A stretch of DNA of 64,000 nucleotides from JBGSMF01 sp964651475 (GCA_964651475.1 CAZYXV010000003.1:133554-197553); one strand, 5' to 3'. Positions 29,236 through 37,962 are shown, counted from the first letter of the stretch. Numbers and translations are program-made. The notes: a model not told the origin generated them from the letters alone.

Positions 29236-30516
29236 ATGAGCTTGCCACAACATCCTGATCAGCCGCGCAGTTGGGTATACGCTCTGCGCGTTCTCATTCT
29301 TGGCCTGGTGGCGACGCTGGTCACACTGGGCCTGGCCATGATCATTGCCGTTGTAGGGCGTCCTGCCTCCGGCACCGAGAACCAGCCCATAGACGCGCTG
29401 GCAAACAGCACTGATTCATGTGTTACCTGTCACCGGAGCATCACGCCGGGCATTGTCCAGCAATACAGTCACAGCACCATGGCAGCGGCCGAGGTGGCGT
29501 GTCAAGATTGCCACGAGGTCAAGGCCGATTATCCGGGCGCGGTGGAACACGAAGGCACTTTTGTGCTCAATAGCCCGAGCACGGCAATGTGCCAGCATTG
29601 CCACGCCACCGAGGTCACCCAGTATTACCAAAGCCGCCACAGCCTGCCATCCTACGTGGCGATGAAAGGAACCGGCGATCTGACGCCCAACCTCGTGGCA
29701 ATGTACCAGGCCATCCCAGAAGGCAGCTTTGCCCCCGACAAAGCGCGCAACGCGCTGTACGCGCTCGAAGGGCCAGACGTGACCTACTTTGCGTGCGAAA
29801 CCTGCCACAACGTCGGCAAGCCCCAACCCGATGGCTCGGTGGGCCAGTGCCACAAGTGCCATCTGCGGCATGAGTTTAGCCTCGAACAGGCGCGCAAGCC
29901 CGAAACCTGCAACGCCTGTCACATCGGCCCCGACCATCCCCAATGGGAAATTTACCAGGAATCGCCGCACGGCATCGCCTATGCCACGGGCGGCGAGCGA
30001 TGGAACTGGGAAGCCGAAGCGGGCACGTTGTCAGTACAAGATTTTCCGGCGCCCACCTGCGCCAACTGTCACATTGGCGGCTTTGGGGCCAGCGGCACAA
30101 CGCACGACGTAGGGGATCGCCTGACATGGTATCTGTTTGCGCCCATCAGCCAGCGGCGTCCTGATTGGGAAGATAACCAGGTACGCATGCAAAACGCGTG
30201 CCGCGAATGTCACAACGCCAACTTTATCCAGGCCTTTTACGAAAAGGCCGGCAAGGCCACCGAAGCGGTGAACGCCTGGGTGAAGCAAAGCGACGACATG
30301 GTGGCGCCTTTGAAAGAACAGGGGCTACTGACCAGCGAGCCATTTGACGAGCCGATTGATTTTACATACTTTGAGCTGTGGCATCACTGGGGTCGCACAG
30401 CCAAGTTCGGCGCGTGGATGCAAGGGCCAGATTACACCCAGTGGCACGGCGCGTACGAGGTGCTGAGCGACCTGGCTGAATTGCGCGAGCTAACTGAAGA
30501 GAAACTGAAGAAATGA
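29236..30516 (+). CDS. Membrane-anchored octaheme c-type cytochrome, hydroxylamine-oxidoreductase-like
   Basis: A 426-residue protein with an N-terminal signal anchor (about residues 15-42) and eight CxxCH motifs: CVTCH, CQDCH, CQHCH, CETCH, CHKCH, CNACH, CANCH and CRECH. The heme number, order and the C-terminal AKFGAWMQGPDYTQWHGAYE segment fit the HAO-like octaheme family. Members oxidise hydroxylamine or hydrazine, or reduce nitrogen oxides. Tyrosines exist near the end, but I cannot tell whether one aligns with the heme-crosslinking tyrosine, so the direction of catalysis is open. It overlaps the next gene (ATGA), pointing to a membrane electron partner. Confidence 0.82.
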   Translation: MSLPQHPDQPRSWVYALRVLILGLVATLVTLGLAMIIAVVGRPASGTENQPIDALANSTDSCVTCHRSITPGIVQQYSHSTMAAAEVACQDCHEVKADYPGAVEHEGTFVLNSPSTAMCQHCHATEVTQYYQSRHSLPSYVAMKGTGDLTPNLVAMYQAIPEGSFAPDKARNALYALEGPDVTYFACETCHNVGKPQPDGSVGQCHKCHLRHEFSLEQARKPETCNACHIGPDHPQWEIYQESPHGIAYATGGERWNWEAEAGTLSVQDFPAPTCANCHIGGFGASGTTHDVGDRLTWYLFAPISQRRPDWEDNQVRMQNACRECHNANFIQAFYEKAGKATEAVNAWVKQSDDMVAPLKEQGLLTSEPFDEPIDFTYFELWHHWGRTAKFGAWMQGPDYTQWHGAYEVLSDLAELRELTEEKLKK

Positions 30517-31430
30517 GAACCGACAATAATCTGTATTACCTGGCGACTGTTTTCCCGCCAATCCGGCGCCTCCGCTTGCCGTTCTCACGGGATCAGTTAA
30601 TGATGTTAATGATCGCCACGAACGAGCTTTTCTTGGGCTTTGACACTTATCTGGCGCACAGCATCAGCGGCACGATTCGGCCTAACGAATGGATCCCCAT
30701 CGTCTTTGGCTCTGTGTCCGGCGTCATTCTGCTGCTGGCGGGCCTCATTGCCCTGAAACGCCGCGAGCTGGCAACGGTCATTGCCACACTGACGTTGATG
30801 GCTAGCATTGCAGTCGGGCTGTTGGGCGCTTATTTTCATTGGGTGAGAGCCATCTTGCCCGCCGCGCCTGCCGGCCAGCAGGTGAGCGTGAACTTGCTGG
30901 TATGGGCGCCGCCGATCCTGGCGCCGCTCACCTTTGCGCTGGTGGGCGTGCTGGGTATCAGCGCCGTGTGGATTGAGGACCCGCCCAACAGCGGCGCGCT
31001 GCTGCTGGGCGGCCAACGCCTGCGTTTGCCGTACAGCAAAACTCGCGCCTACTTTTTCCTGGTCGGCCTGGGCGTTCTGGCCACTGTCCTCAGCAGCGTG
31101 CTGGATCACGGGCGCGTTTACTTTGAAAATCCGTGGCTGTGGGTGCCAACCGTTGCGGGCATTTTTGGCACGGTGGTCGTCATTGCCCTGGGGGTCATCG
31201 AGCAGCCCACGCGCGCCGACCTGATAGCTTATGTCGGCACAATGGCGCTGTTGATTGTGGTAGGCCTCGTGGGCACAGTGCTGCACGTGCAAGCCGACCT
31301 GGTTGGTCAAAATGCCATTGTCGTCGAGCGCTTTATTCGCGGGGCGCCTTTTCTGGCGCCCATGCTGTTTGCGGATATGGCCGCATTCGGGCTGATCGTT
31401 CTGCTTGATCCACGTGAACAAAGCAACTAA
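30513..31430 (+). CDS. Polytopic membrane protein, partner of the octaheme cytochrome
   Basis: A 305-residue protein with about eight membrane helices (for example PIVFGSVSGVILLLAGLIAL, VWAPPILAPLTFALVGVLGI and GTMALLIVVGLVGTVLHV). Several histidines stand at helix ends (AHSISG, YFHWVRA, LDHGRVYF, LHVQAD). The ATG overlaps the cytochrome stop by 4 bp, so the two proteins are made together. A quinone-linked membrane subunit for electron transfer to or from the octaheme protein is a reasonable guess. No known cytochrome b or NrfD signature was recognised. Confidence 0.7.
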   Translation: MRTDNNLYYLATVFPPIRRLRLPFSRDQLMMLMIATNELFLGFDTYLAHSISGTIRPNEWIPIVFGSVSGVILLLAGLIALKRRELATVIATLTLMASIAVGLLGAYFHWVRAILPAAPAGQQVSVNLLVWAPPILAPLTFALVGVLGISAVWIEDPPNSGALLLGGQRLRLPYSKTRAYFFLVGLGVLATVLSSVLDHGRVYFENPWLWVPTVAGIFGTVVVIALGVIEQPTRADLIAYVGTMALLIVVGLVGTVLHVQADLVGQNAIVVERFIRGAPFLAPMLFADMAAFGLIVLLDPREQSN

Positions 31431-31528
31431 CGCTAGAGTATTAGTCCCCCTCCTAATGCGCGCCTGCGACCGGGGGTTGCCGCTGATTCTGATTCGCCGG
31501 GTGGAAGCAAATCTCGAGGAGGCTGACA

Positions 31529-32191
31529 ATGAGTGAACAAACCAAACTCACCCGCCGCCGCTTTTTGCTTGGGGCTGGAGGAGTGCTTGGCGCAAGCGCG
31601 TTGGCCTGCAGTGGCCTGGGCGTCCTGGCTACACGCGCGCCCGATATTCCCTATGTTGAAACCCTACTAGAAGGAGCTATGCCAATGAACAAGATTCTAG
31701 TCGCCTATGCAACCCGTGCCGGGTCAACCGGCGAGGTCGCCGAAGCAATCAGTCAAACGTTGAGCGCGAGCGGCGCGACTGTAGATGTGCGCCCCCTCAA
31801 AAAAGCAAGCGACCCCAAAAGCTATAACGCCGTGGTAGTGGGAAGCGCGATTCGGATGGGGCAATGGCTGCCCGAGGCCGTTCAATTTGTGAAAACCCAT
31901 CAGGCCGCCCTGAGCACTATCCCCACGGCCTATTTCCTGGTCAGCGGTTTTTTGCGCGAGGACACGATCGAGATGCGGGACCAGGTGCGGGCTTTTCTCG
32001 ACCCCGTGCGCCAAATCCTCGAACCGAAAAGCATTGGCTTGTTTGCGGGCAAGATGGACTACAGCAAGCTCTCGTGGCTCGACCGCACGATTGCCAAGGC
32101 AGTCAAATCCGTCGAAGGCGACTGGCGAAACTGGGATGCGATTCGCGCGTGGGCAAAAGAATTGTACCCGACGTTTGGCCTGGCAGGTTAG
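31529..32191 (+). CDS. Tat-signal flavodoxin-domain protein (HemG/protoporphyrinogen-oxidase-like)
   Basis: A 220-residue protein opening with a twin-arginine signal (TRRRFLLGAGGVLGASALA) followed by a flavodoxin-like domain: ILVAYATRAGSTGEVAEAI is the FMN phosphate loop, VVVGSAIRMGQW the second loop, and GLFAGKMDYSKLSWLDRTI is close to HemG and flavodoxin-like proteins. A second ribosome site (GAAGGAG) with in-frame ATGs at 31679 and 31685 lies exactly at the start of the flavodoxin domain, so a cytoplasmic form could also be made. It follows the octaheme operon by about 100 bp. Exported flavodoxins are uncommon. Confidence 0.8.
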   Translation: MSEQTKLTRRRFLLGAGGVLGASALACSGLGVLATRAPDIPYVETLLEGAMPMNKILVAYATRAGSTGEVAEAISQTLSASGATVDVRPLKKASDPKSYNAVVVGSAIRMGQWLPEAVQFVKTHQAALSTIPTAYFLVSGFLREDTIEMRDQVRAFLDPVRQILEPKSIGLFAGKMDYSKLSWLDRTIAKAVKSVEGDWRNWDAIRAWAKELYPTFGLAG

Positions 32192-32209
32192 GCGCAAACC
32201 GGCGAAAAG

Positions 32210-33079
32210 GTGAAAACTGTGCAAACCCCCTCTTCTCTCAAGTGGCTCGTCCCTTTGATCTTTGTGTTGGCATTGTTCGCCGCCGGAGCAGGACTCTGGC
32301 CCGGCGATGGACAACCCTACCCACTGACCAGTTTTCGAGGCGAGCAAGTGACCATCAACGCGCGCGGCCTGTACTATTGGGATACCGTCAGTTTGGCGAC
32401 CCAGGCGCAAGCCAACGACTTTGTCACTCTGGTGCTGGGACTGCCGCTGCTGGCTATCTCGTTCTGGCTGACCATGCGCGGCTCTTTGCGCGGGCGCTTG
32501 CTGCTGACCGGCACGCTGGGCTTTTTTCTGTACACCTACATGTCCATGTGCTTTGGTGCAGCCTACAACAAATTCTTTCTGGTATATGTGGCGCTCTTTA
32601 GCCTGAGCCTGTTCGCCTTCGCCCAGGGGCTAATGTCTTTCGACTTGAGTACGCTCCCACGGCACTTTTCCGGGCGCCTGCCGCGCCGCGCTTTTGCCGC
32701 TTTGCTTTTCTTTTCCGGCGCGTTTCTGCTGCTGGCCTGGCTGGGGCGTATTGCCCCAACGCTATTGCAGAATCAGATGCCGCCGCTGGAGAACACTACC
32801 AGCTTGACCATTCAGGCAATGGATCTGGGCATGATTGTCCCTCTTTGCATCCTGTCTGGCATTCTTCTGCTGCGCCAGACGGCCTGGGGCTATCTGCTGA
32901 CCTCCGTTGCGATGATGAAATTCCTGACGATGGGTATAGCGGTCAGCGCGATGGGTATCAATATGGTTCGCGCTGGCGTGGCAAGCAGCCCGGTGGAACT
33001 GGTTGTATTTCCCACCATCACGCTAGTCAACCTGGTTTTGACGGTGGTGCTGCTCAGGAACATTGACCGTCGGCAGTAA
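32210..33079 (+). CDS. Polytopic membrane protein of unknown function
   Basis: A 289-residue protein with about seven membrane helices. After helix 1 there is an outside segment GEQVTINARGLYYWDTVSLA. Other visible pieces are LLTGTLGFFLYTYMSMCFGAAYN, DLGMIVPLCILSGILLL and TLVNLVLTVVLLRNI. The GTG at 32210 was chosen; it follows GAAAAGG. I know no function. It lies 18 bp behind the flavodoxin gene and ahead of a large inverted repeat, so it closes the operon. Confidence 0.7.
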   Translation: MKTVQTPSSLKWLVPLIFVLALFAAGAGLWPGDGQPYPLTSFRGEQVTINARGLYYWDTVSLATQAQANDFVTLVLGLPLLAISFWLTMRGSLRGRLLLTGTLGFFLYTYMSMCFGAAYNKFFLVYVALFSLSLFAFAQGLMSFDLSTLPRHFSGRLPRRAFAALLFFSGAFLLLAWLGRIAPTLLQNQMPPLENTTSLTIQAMDLGMIVPLCILSGILLLRQTAWGYLLTSVAMMKFLTMGIAVSAMGINMVRAGVASSPVELVVFPTITLVNLVLTVVLLRNIDRRQ

Positions 33080-33099
33080 AATTTACCGGCATCTCGCGA

Positions 33100-33160
33100 A
33101 AGAGCGCCCTGGTGCGGCCAGAACACCAAGCAGTGTTTTCACGCCCGCCAGGGCGCTCTT
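33100..33160 (+). terminator. Large inverted repeat behind the membrane protein gene
   Basis: AAGAGCGCCCTGG (33100-33112) and CCAGGGCGCTCTT (33148-33160) pair perfectly over 13 bp with a 35-base loop. There is no T-run, so it may be a factor-dependent end or a repeat element rather than a classical terminator. Confidence 0.5.
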
Positions 33161-33236
33161 ACATTAACCATTCCTCTCCCACCCCACGACTACTATTTGC
33201 CCTCTCTTTTGAGTATCAGTAGAGATCAGTGTACCA

Positions 33237-33273
33237 GCCTGGAAATTCATTTCCAGGCGCAGCGCGTTGCGCC
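33237..33273. repeat. Two overlapping REP-like hairpins
   Basis: GCCTGGAAA/TTTCCAGGC with loop TTCA (33237-33258) shares bases with GGCGCA/TGCGCC (33256-33273). The style matches the hairpin cluster at 53171-53276. Confidence 0.75.
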
Positions 33274-33376
33274 GCGCCCGGAACAAGTTGTTGCCATAAT
33301 AATCAAGCTCCAACCGAACTTTACACCGTCAAGTTGTGTATAGTATAGTGTATGGAGAAAACTACAGGAGCAAAGA

Positions 33377-33931
33377 GTGCAATTCATCAACCGCGCGCAG
33401 GCAGGTGACCAGGAAGCGTTTGCCATCCTGTTCGAACAATACAAAAACCTGGTCTACAAAACAGCCTATCTCATGCTTGGCAACAAAGACGAAGCCGAAG
33501 ACGCGCTTCAAGAAGTTTTCGTGCTGGTGCACAGGTCGCTGGCCGGGTTTGATCCACACAAAGGCGCTTTCAGCACCTGGCTGCACCGCATCACCTTCAA
33601 TTACTGTTTGAACCAGCATCGCAAACGGCGCGCGCTGGCGCTGCCGCTGGAGGAAATCGCTTTTGTAGTTACAGGTGAATCTCAGGATGAGCAAGTAGCC
33701 GAAAAGCAAGCCATCGAACAGGCCATCTGGAAATTAAGCGAGCGGCAAAAAGCCGTCGTGATCCTGCGTTATTACTGGGGACTTTCTTACGCAGAAATCT
33801 CTACCATTCTAGATATCCCATTGGGAACCGTCAAGTCCCGGCTCGATCTCGCGATCAAGACCTTGCGCAAGACGCTTGGGGAACAACCAGCCCGCTCCGG
33901 CTCTGCGCCAGAAGTGGAGATGTGCAAATGA
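33377..33931 (+). CDS. ECF-type RNA polymerase sigma factor
   Basis: A 184-residue sigma factor. Region 2 is AFAILFEQYKNLVYKTAYLM with DEAEDALQEVFV, and region 4 is LSERQKAVVILRYYWGLSYAEISTIL with GTVKSRLDLAIKTLRK. The start is GTG at 33377, following ACAGGAG. The stop overlaps the anti-sigma start (ATGA), the usual arrangement for an ECF pair. It likely answers an envelope or oxidative signal passed by the anti-sigma factor. Confidence 0.93.
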   Translation: MQFINRAQAGDQEAFAILFEQYKNLVYKTAYLMLGNKDEAEDALQEVFVLVHRSLAGFDPHKGAFSTWLHRITFNYCLNQHRKRRALALPLEEIAFVVTGESQDEQVAEKQAIEQAIWKLSERQKAVVILRYYWGLSYAEISTILDIPLGTVKSRLDLAIKTLRKTLGEQPARSGSAPEVEMCK

Positions 33932-35475
33932 ACTGCGAACAAGTGCAAGCGATTTTGGTCTCGTACCTCAATAACGAGACGACTCCTTCCGAACGGGCGT
34001 TGATCCAGGCTCACCTATCTGGCTGTCCCGCTTGTCAGGCGGAAGTGTCCTTGCTATCCAGCATGCAAGGACAGATCAGCTCGGTGCTGCAGCGCCGGGT
34101 TGCCAACACGATCCCTGCGCAGGACGCGTGGGGACGATTAGAAGCAAGGCTGACCGAGGCCGCGCAACCTTCGTCGGCCCAATCTGAAACGTGGCTGTCA
34201 CGCCTGGCGCCGGGTGTGAGCCGCATATCAACTCAACTTTTAGGAGGCATAACCATGCATAAAAAACTAGCTCTATCTGCCTTCGTGGCAGTCTTGATCG
34301 TCTCGACGGTTGCTATCTTTATGGCAAAAACGGTGACGCCAGTTTCGGCCCAAGAAATCTTGGATCACGCCTATGCCGCCCAGACCGCGAGCACCCTGGT
34401 CCAGGGCATTCAGCACCTCCGCGTCGAAACGTACCAGAATATCCGGGCCTTGCCGGAAGGCCAGGGCGTGCGCACGATTATGGACAACTATTACGACTTT
34501 CAGACCGGCAACGTGCGGCTGGTGATTACGGACACCCAGACCGGCAAGATACTCGACGCCTTTTCCTACGACGGCGTGTACCTCTACAGCCAGCACGAGG
34601 AAAACCTGTCCGCCGATTCACAGTTGACCGTCTATCGCACTCCACAGAGACGCGACCAGGTAGCGGACCAGCACGCCCATAGCAGTGATCTGGAAGAAAA
34701 TTTCAAGCAAATGTTTGAACAGCTACGCAACGATCCCAATGTAGAACTGGTGGGGCAAGAAAGCAGGCCGGGCGGCCGCACGGTCTATGTCTTGCGCACG
34801 CGCCAGCCGGCCAAAGTCCTCGTCGCAGGCCAACACGTCGTAGAAAACGACTTACCCATTGGCGCCTTGACAATGGCGTTCGATACCAAGACATATAAAC
34901 TGCTCGAAAGCCAGATGACGATTGAAAAGGATGGACAGGAGATATTGGTCAATTCCTATCACGTGCTGGTGGACGAAATTCTGCCCGCCGACAGCGCGAT
35001 CCCCTGGCATTTGTGCGACCTGGAAGGCATTACGATTGTGGATGACCCCAACCGTGCGCATGGCGACCTGTTGCCCGAGGTCATTTCGGAACAAGACCTG
35101 GCCGCAAAGACTCAATCCGGCTACCTGCTCAAGGCCATCCCGGACGGATTTGCGTTGGAAATCAGCGCCCCGCCGCGGCAAGCTGCCGGCGAGCCATACA
35201 TCTACATCGCATCCTATCGCAGCCAAGCGAATGACTATTTTGTCATCCAGGATGATGGCGCGGTACCCACCAAACTGTTGGACGAAACCGACGCGACGTA
35301 CACCACGGCCAGCGGTCTGACGCTCCATTTCATAAGAGAGGGGGACAGCCCCTCAGGCAAGCAGTTCAGCTCGGCCATTGTCGAGGCTCCCGGCGGCAAG
35401 CTCTTTTGGATCAACAGCACCCTGCCGCGCGAGACCGTACTGGCATGGGCCGAGGAGCTAACCCTGGTAAAGTAG
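33928..35475 (+). CDS. Membrane anti-sigma factor with RseB-like outer domain
   Basis: About 515 residues. The N-terminus has a zinc anti-sigma motif (NCEQVQ, then QAHLSGCPACQ, an HxxxCxxC). A membrane helix KKLALSAFVAVLIVSTVAIF lies near residue 115. The outside part resembles RseB/MucB- or LolA-like lipoprotein folds (EILDHAYAAQTASTLVQG, then VYVLRTRQPAKVLVA) and ends in a DUF4367-type domain (ANDYFVIQDD to VLAWAEELTLVK). Thus an RseA-like and an RseB-like function may be joined in one chain. The ATG at 33928 overlaps the sigma stop; a GTG at 33922 is an alternative. Confidence 0.85.
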   Translation: MNCEQVQAILVSYLNNETTPSERALIQAHLSGCPACQAEVSLLSSMQGQISSVLQRRVANTIPAQDAWGRLEARLTEAAQPSSAQSETWLSRLAPGVSRISTQLLGGITMHKKLALSAFVAVLIVSTVAIFMAKTVTPVSAQEILDHAYAAQTASTLVQGIQHLRVETYQNIRALPEGQGVRTIMDNYYDFQTGNVRLVITDTQTGKILDAFSYDGVYLYSQHEENLSADSQLTVYRTPQRRDQVADQHAHSSDLEENFKQMFEQLRNDPNVELVGQESRPGGRTVYVLRTRQPAKVLVAGQHVVENDLPIGALTMAFDTKTYKLLESQMTIEKDGQEILVNSYHVLVDEILPADSAIPWHLCDLEGITIVDDPNRAHGDLLPEVISEQDLAAKTQSGYLLKAIPDGFALEISAPPRQAAGEPYIYIASYRSQANDYFVIQDDGAVPTKLLDETDATYTTASGLTLHFIREGDSPSGKQFSSAIVEAPGGKLFWINSTLPRETVLAWAEELTLVK

Positions 35476-35489
35476 ATTACAAAACAGAA

Positions 35490-35528
35490 TAGGCGGTCCC
35501 GCAAGAAATCGCAGGACCGCCTATTTTT
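35490..35528 (+). terminator. Rho-independent terminator of the sigma/anti-sigma operon
   Basis: TAGGCGGTCC and GGACCGCCTA form a 10-bp stem, extended inward by CGC/GC, followed by TTTTT. Confidence 0.9.
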
Positions 35529-35535
35529 CACTATG

Positions 35536-35685
35536 CGTTTGATGTGAAATGGAGCTACTTGCCCTGATTTGTCATTGCGAGCCGCCTGGAGGGCGGCGAA
35601 GCAATCCCATTGCTACGGTTAAGGAGATTGCTTCGGCGCTTCGCGCCTCGCAATGACAAGGTAGAAACTTATTTCACATCAAACG
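35536..35685. mobile_element. Nested palindromic element (MITE-like)
   Basis: Outer arms CGTTTGATGTGAAAT and ATTTCACATCAAACG are perfect over 15 bp (35536-35550 and 35671-35685). Inside them sits a second element with perfect 13-bp ends TTGTCATTGCGAG / CTCGCAATGACAA (35569-35659) and paired GAAGCAATC / GATTGCTTC words. The inner type is a widely seen non-coding repeat of environmental bacteria. Confidence 0.8.
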
Positions 35686-35766
35686 TACTATTGCAAATCT
35701 TTGTATTTCAGTTCGCCAGCAGCCTGCCTGGCGGCAGACAGATTGAACTGCGGGCGAAACAAAATA

Positions 35767-37020
35767 CTAAGTCGCTGAGCCGCCTGCAGGCTGTGGAGCG
35801 CGTCGTTTGACCTGGCGATTCAACAAAGCAAATCCCCCGGCCGCCACAGAGCCAACCAGGCCCGCCGCGTACCACACCAGGCGCGGGTCCGCATTGTCCA
35901 TAATCAGCCCGGCCAACAAGGGACCAATCGCCGTCGGGATGATCCAACTGAATCCAAAAACAGCCATGTACCTTCCCCGCATGTCTTCGGGCGACATTTG
36001 CGCCACCAACGCCTGAGACACCGGGATGGCGACCATCTCGCCGATGGTGATAATGACCATCGCGATCAGAAAATAAGAATAAGACGAGGTCCAGCCGTAC
36101 ATGCTAAAGCCAAAAGCATACAACGCGCAGCCCGCCGCCATCAAGACCAGCGGCCGGCAGCCTTTGAGGCGGCGCGTGACGTAAAACTGGAACAATACCA
36201 CCATCGCCGCGTTCAAGCTGAGAATGTATCCAAAGCCGCGTTCGGGGACGCCGTGAACGTCTCGTAAATAAACCGAGAGAGTTGTGTTCATCTGCATGTA
36301 CACAATGACCATGAGCATGCAGGTAAAGATAAAGACCATGTAGGTGGCATCGCGCATCACTGTAACGTATCCGCGCAGCGTTCGAAAAATGCCGTTCCCG
36401 TGTTTCTCCGGTGCCGCAACGCGCGGCCTGGTTTCGCGCATGGCAAAGTAGATAATGCTGGCGGTGATAAGGCTGGTGACGGCGTCGCAGATAAACAACA
36501 GCAAATAAGATTGGGACGCCAGCAAACCGCCAATAGCCGGGCCGATGGCGACGGCGAGATTGGCCACCACGCGCAAAATGCCAAAGCCCTGCGCGCGCTG
36601 ATCCTCCGCGAGGAGGTCGGCCACCATCGCCTGCTGCGCCGGACCTCCCATATCCGCCAACATGCCCACCACCAGCGCCGTGACAAAGAAAAGGTCGAGC
36701 GAGTCCACCACGCCCATGACCAGGCTGGCAGTAGCGCTGGCTACCAATCCAAAGATGACCATCACCTTGCGGCCCAGTTGATCCGCCAACGCGCCGCCCA
36801 ACCCGCTCCCTATCACACTCGAAATCGAAAAGAAGCCGAAAAGCACTCCCACCGTCGTCATGCCCACGCCAAACTTGCGCGTGATGTAAAGCGTAAAGAA
36901 GGGAAACAACAACGCCCCGCCCAACCGATCAATGAATGCGCCCAAGATCAGCGTCCAAAACTGCGGGGGATATTCGTCATAGATATTTCGGATGCGCGCC
37001 AGTCGCCTGGAAAAGTTCAT
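35767..37020 (-). CDS. MFS transporter (drug/solute efflux type)
   Basis: A 417-residue carrier with 12 predicted helices. GSGLGGALADQLGRKVMVIFG is motif A, and AIGPAIGGLLAS resembles motif C. ATG at 37020 with GGTGAGG upstream was chosen over a start 26 codons further out. It is divergent from the GntR-controlled operon, with about 220 bp between the starts, and the regulator may act on both. Its substrate is unknown. Confidence 0.85.
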   Translation of the reverse strand: MNFSRRLARIRNIYDEYPPQFWTLILGAFIDRLGGALLFPFFTLYITRKFGVGMTTVGVLFGFFSISSVIGSGLGGALADQLGRKVMVIFGLVASATASLVMGVVDSLDLFFVTALVVGMLADMGGPAQQAMVADLLAEDQRAQGFGILRVVANLAVAIGPAIGGLLASQSYLLLFICDAVTSLITASIIYFAMRETRPRVAAPEKHGNGIFRTLRGYVTVMRDATYMVFIFTCMLMVIVYMQMNTTLSVYLRDVHGVPERGFGYILSLNAAMVVLFQFYVTRRLKGCRPLVLMAAGCALYAFGFSMYGWTSSYSYFLIAMVIITIGEMVAIPVSQALVAQMSPEDMRGRYMAVFGFSWIIPTAIGPLLAGLIMDNADPRLVWYAAGLVGSVAAGGFALLNRQVKRRAPQPAGGSAT

Positions 37021-37161
37021 GGCCTCACCGCTTTCTGCAAATTCACGTGGAAATTGTTGGTGAGCCAACAGAATAGCGCGTCCGCTCTTTTTTGTCAAGT
37101 TAAAAGACCGATGCGGGCGCTGCGTGAAACGTCACCCAGCCAACACTTACCCCCACCCGAC

Positions 37162-37204
37162 TTGACAATCGGGACAAAGCGAGTACACTTGACTGGTCAG
37201 ACCA
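37162..37204 (+). promoter_or_regulatory. Promoter and FadR-like operator before the gntR gene
   Basis: TTGACA (37162-37167) and TACACT (37184-37189) are 16 bp apart. Right after them the perfect palindrome TGGTCAGACCA (37194-37204) matches the TGGTCNGACCA core known for FadR-subfamily GntR regulators. Its place at the likely transcription start suggests autorepression. Confidence 0.85.
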
Positions 37205-37239
37205 CTTACCAGATGGAGCAAAATCACGAGGAGGCTCGC

Positions 37240-37959
37240 ATGAACGATTGGTCAGCGCCGTTACGCCCGGCGGTCTATGCCGAACAATCCCTGGTCGCCG
37301 CCATCCTGGATGGCGACTATCTGCCCGGCGCGGCTTTGCCCGGCGAACGCGAGTTGGCCGCTCAACTGGGCGTCACCCGCCCCACGCTGCGCGAGGCGCT
37401 GCAACGCCTGGAACGCGACGGATGGATCTCAATTCGCCAGGGCAAATCCACCTGCGTCAACAATATCTGGCAAGAAGGGGGATTGAATGTATTGAACGCC
37501 CTGGCACGCCACGGCCACAAACTCCCGCCCGACTTTATCCCCAACTTGTTGGAAGTGCGGTTGGCGCTCGCGCCAGCCTACACCCGCGCTGCGGTGGAAC
37601 AGTCGGCGGCACGTGTGATAACCTGCCTGGCCGATCACACCGGGCTTGAAAACACTCCCGAAGCCTTTGCCGTCTTTGACTGGACACTGCACCACACGTT
37701 GACCATTGCTTCCGGCAACCCCGTCTACACACTGATTCTCAATGGGTTCGCCGGCTTTTACGAGCAGATGGCGCGCCTCTATTTTACGCTACCTGAGGCG
37801 CGGGCTTTATCGCGGACGTTTTACGCGGCGCTGCTGGCCGCCGCTCGCAAGCCAGACGCTGCCAAGGCAGAGCGGGTCACGCGCGAGGTGATGCAAAAAA
37901 GCATTGCCTTGTGGAAACAGGCCAGTAAAACAAAAAGCAAGTCGAACGCCAGGAGTTGA
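37240..37959 (+). CDS. GntR-family (FadR subfamily) transcriptional regulator
   Basis: A 239-residue regulator. The N-terminal winged helix reads AEQSLVAAILDGDYLPGAALPGERELAAQLGVTRPTLREALQRLERDGWI, in the normal GntR pattern. The C-terminal all-helical domain (LLEVRLALAPAYTRAA, FDWTLHHTLTIASGNPVY) is of the FadR/FCD type. The ATG at 37240 is preceded by GAGGAGG; the long open frame upstream of it crosses the promoter and is not real. It leads the operon with AGPS-like, glpD and kinase genes and likely represses it through the site at 37194-37204. Confidence 0.93.
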   Translation: MNDWSAPLRPAVYAEQSLVAAILDGDYLPGAALPGERELAAQLGVTRPTLREALQRLERDGWISIRQGKSTCVNNIWQEGGLNVLNALARHGHKLPPDFIPNLLEVRLALAPAYTRAAVEQSAARVITCLADHTGLENTPEAFAVFDWTLHHTLTIASGNPVYTLILNGFAGFYEQMARLYFTLPEARALSRTFYAALLAAARKPDAAKAERVTREVMQKSIALWKQASKTKSKSNARS

Positions 37960-37962
37960 ACT

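Larger units (their letters stand above)
33080..33376. other. Intergenic region with hairpins before the sigma factor gene
   Basis: No gene was found. The region holds the hairpins at 33100-33160 and 33237-33273. Near 33321-33350 the words TTTACA and TATAGT could serve as a promoter for the sigma factor gene, with an uncertain spacing of 17 to 18 bp. Confidence 0.4.

Noticed and set aside
36400..37239. Long N-terminal extension of the GntR protein
   Set aside because: The open frame crosses the MFS gene on the other strand and the promoter with operator; a strong ribosome site marks ATG 37240.
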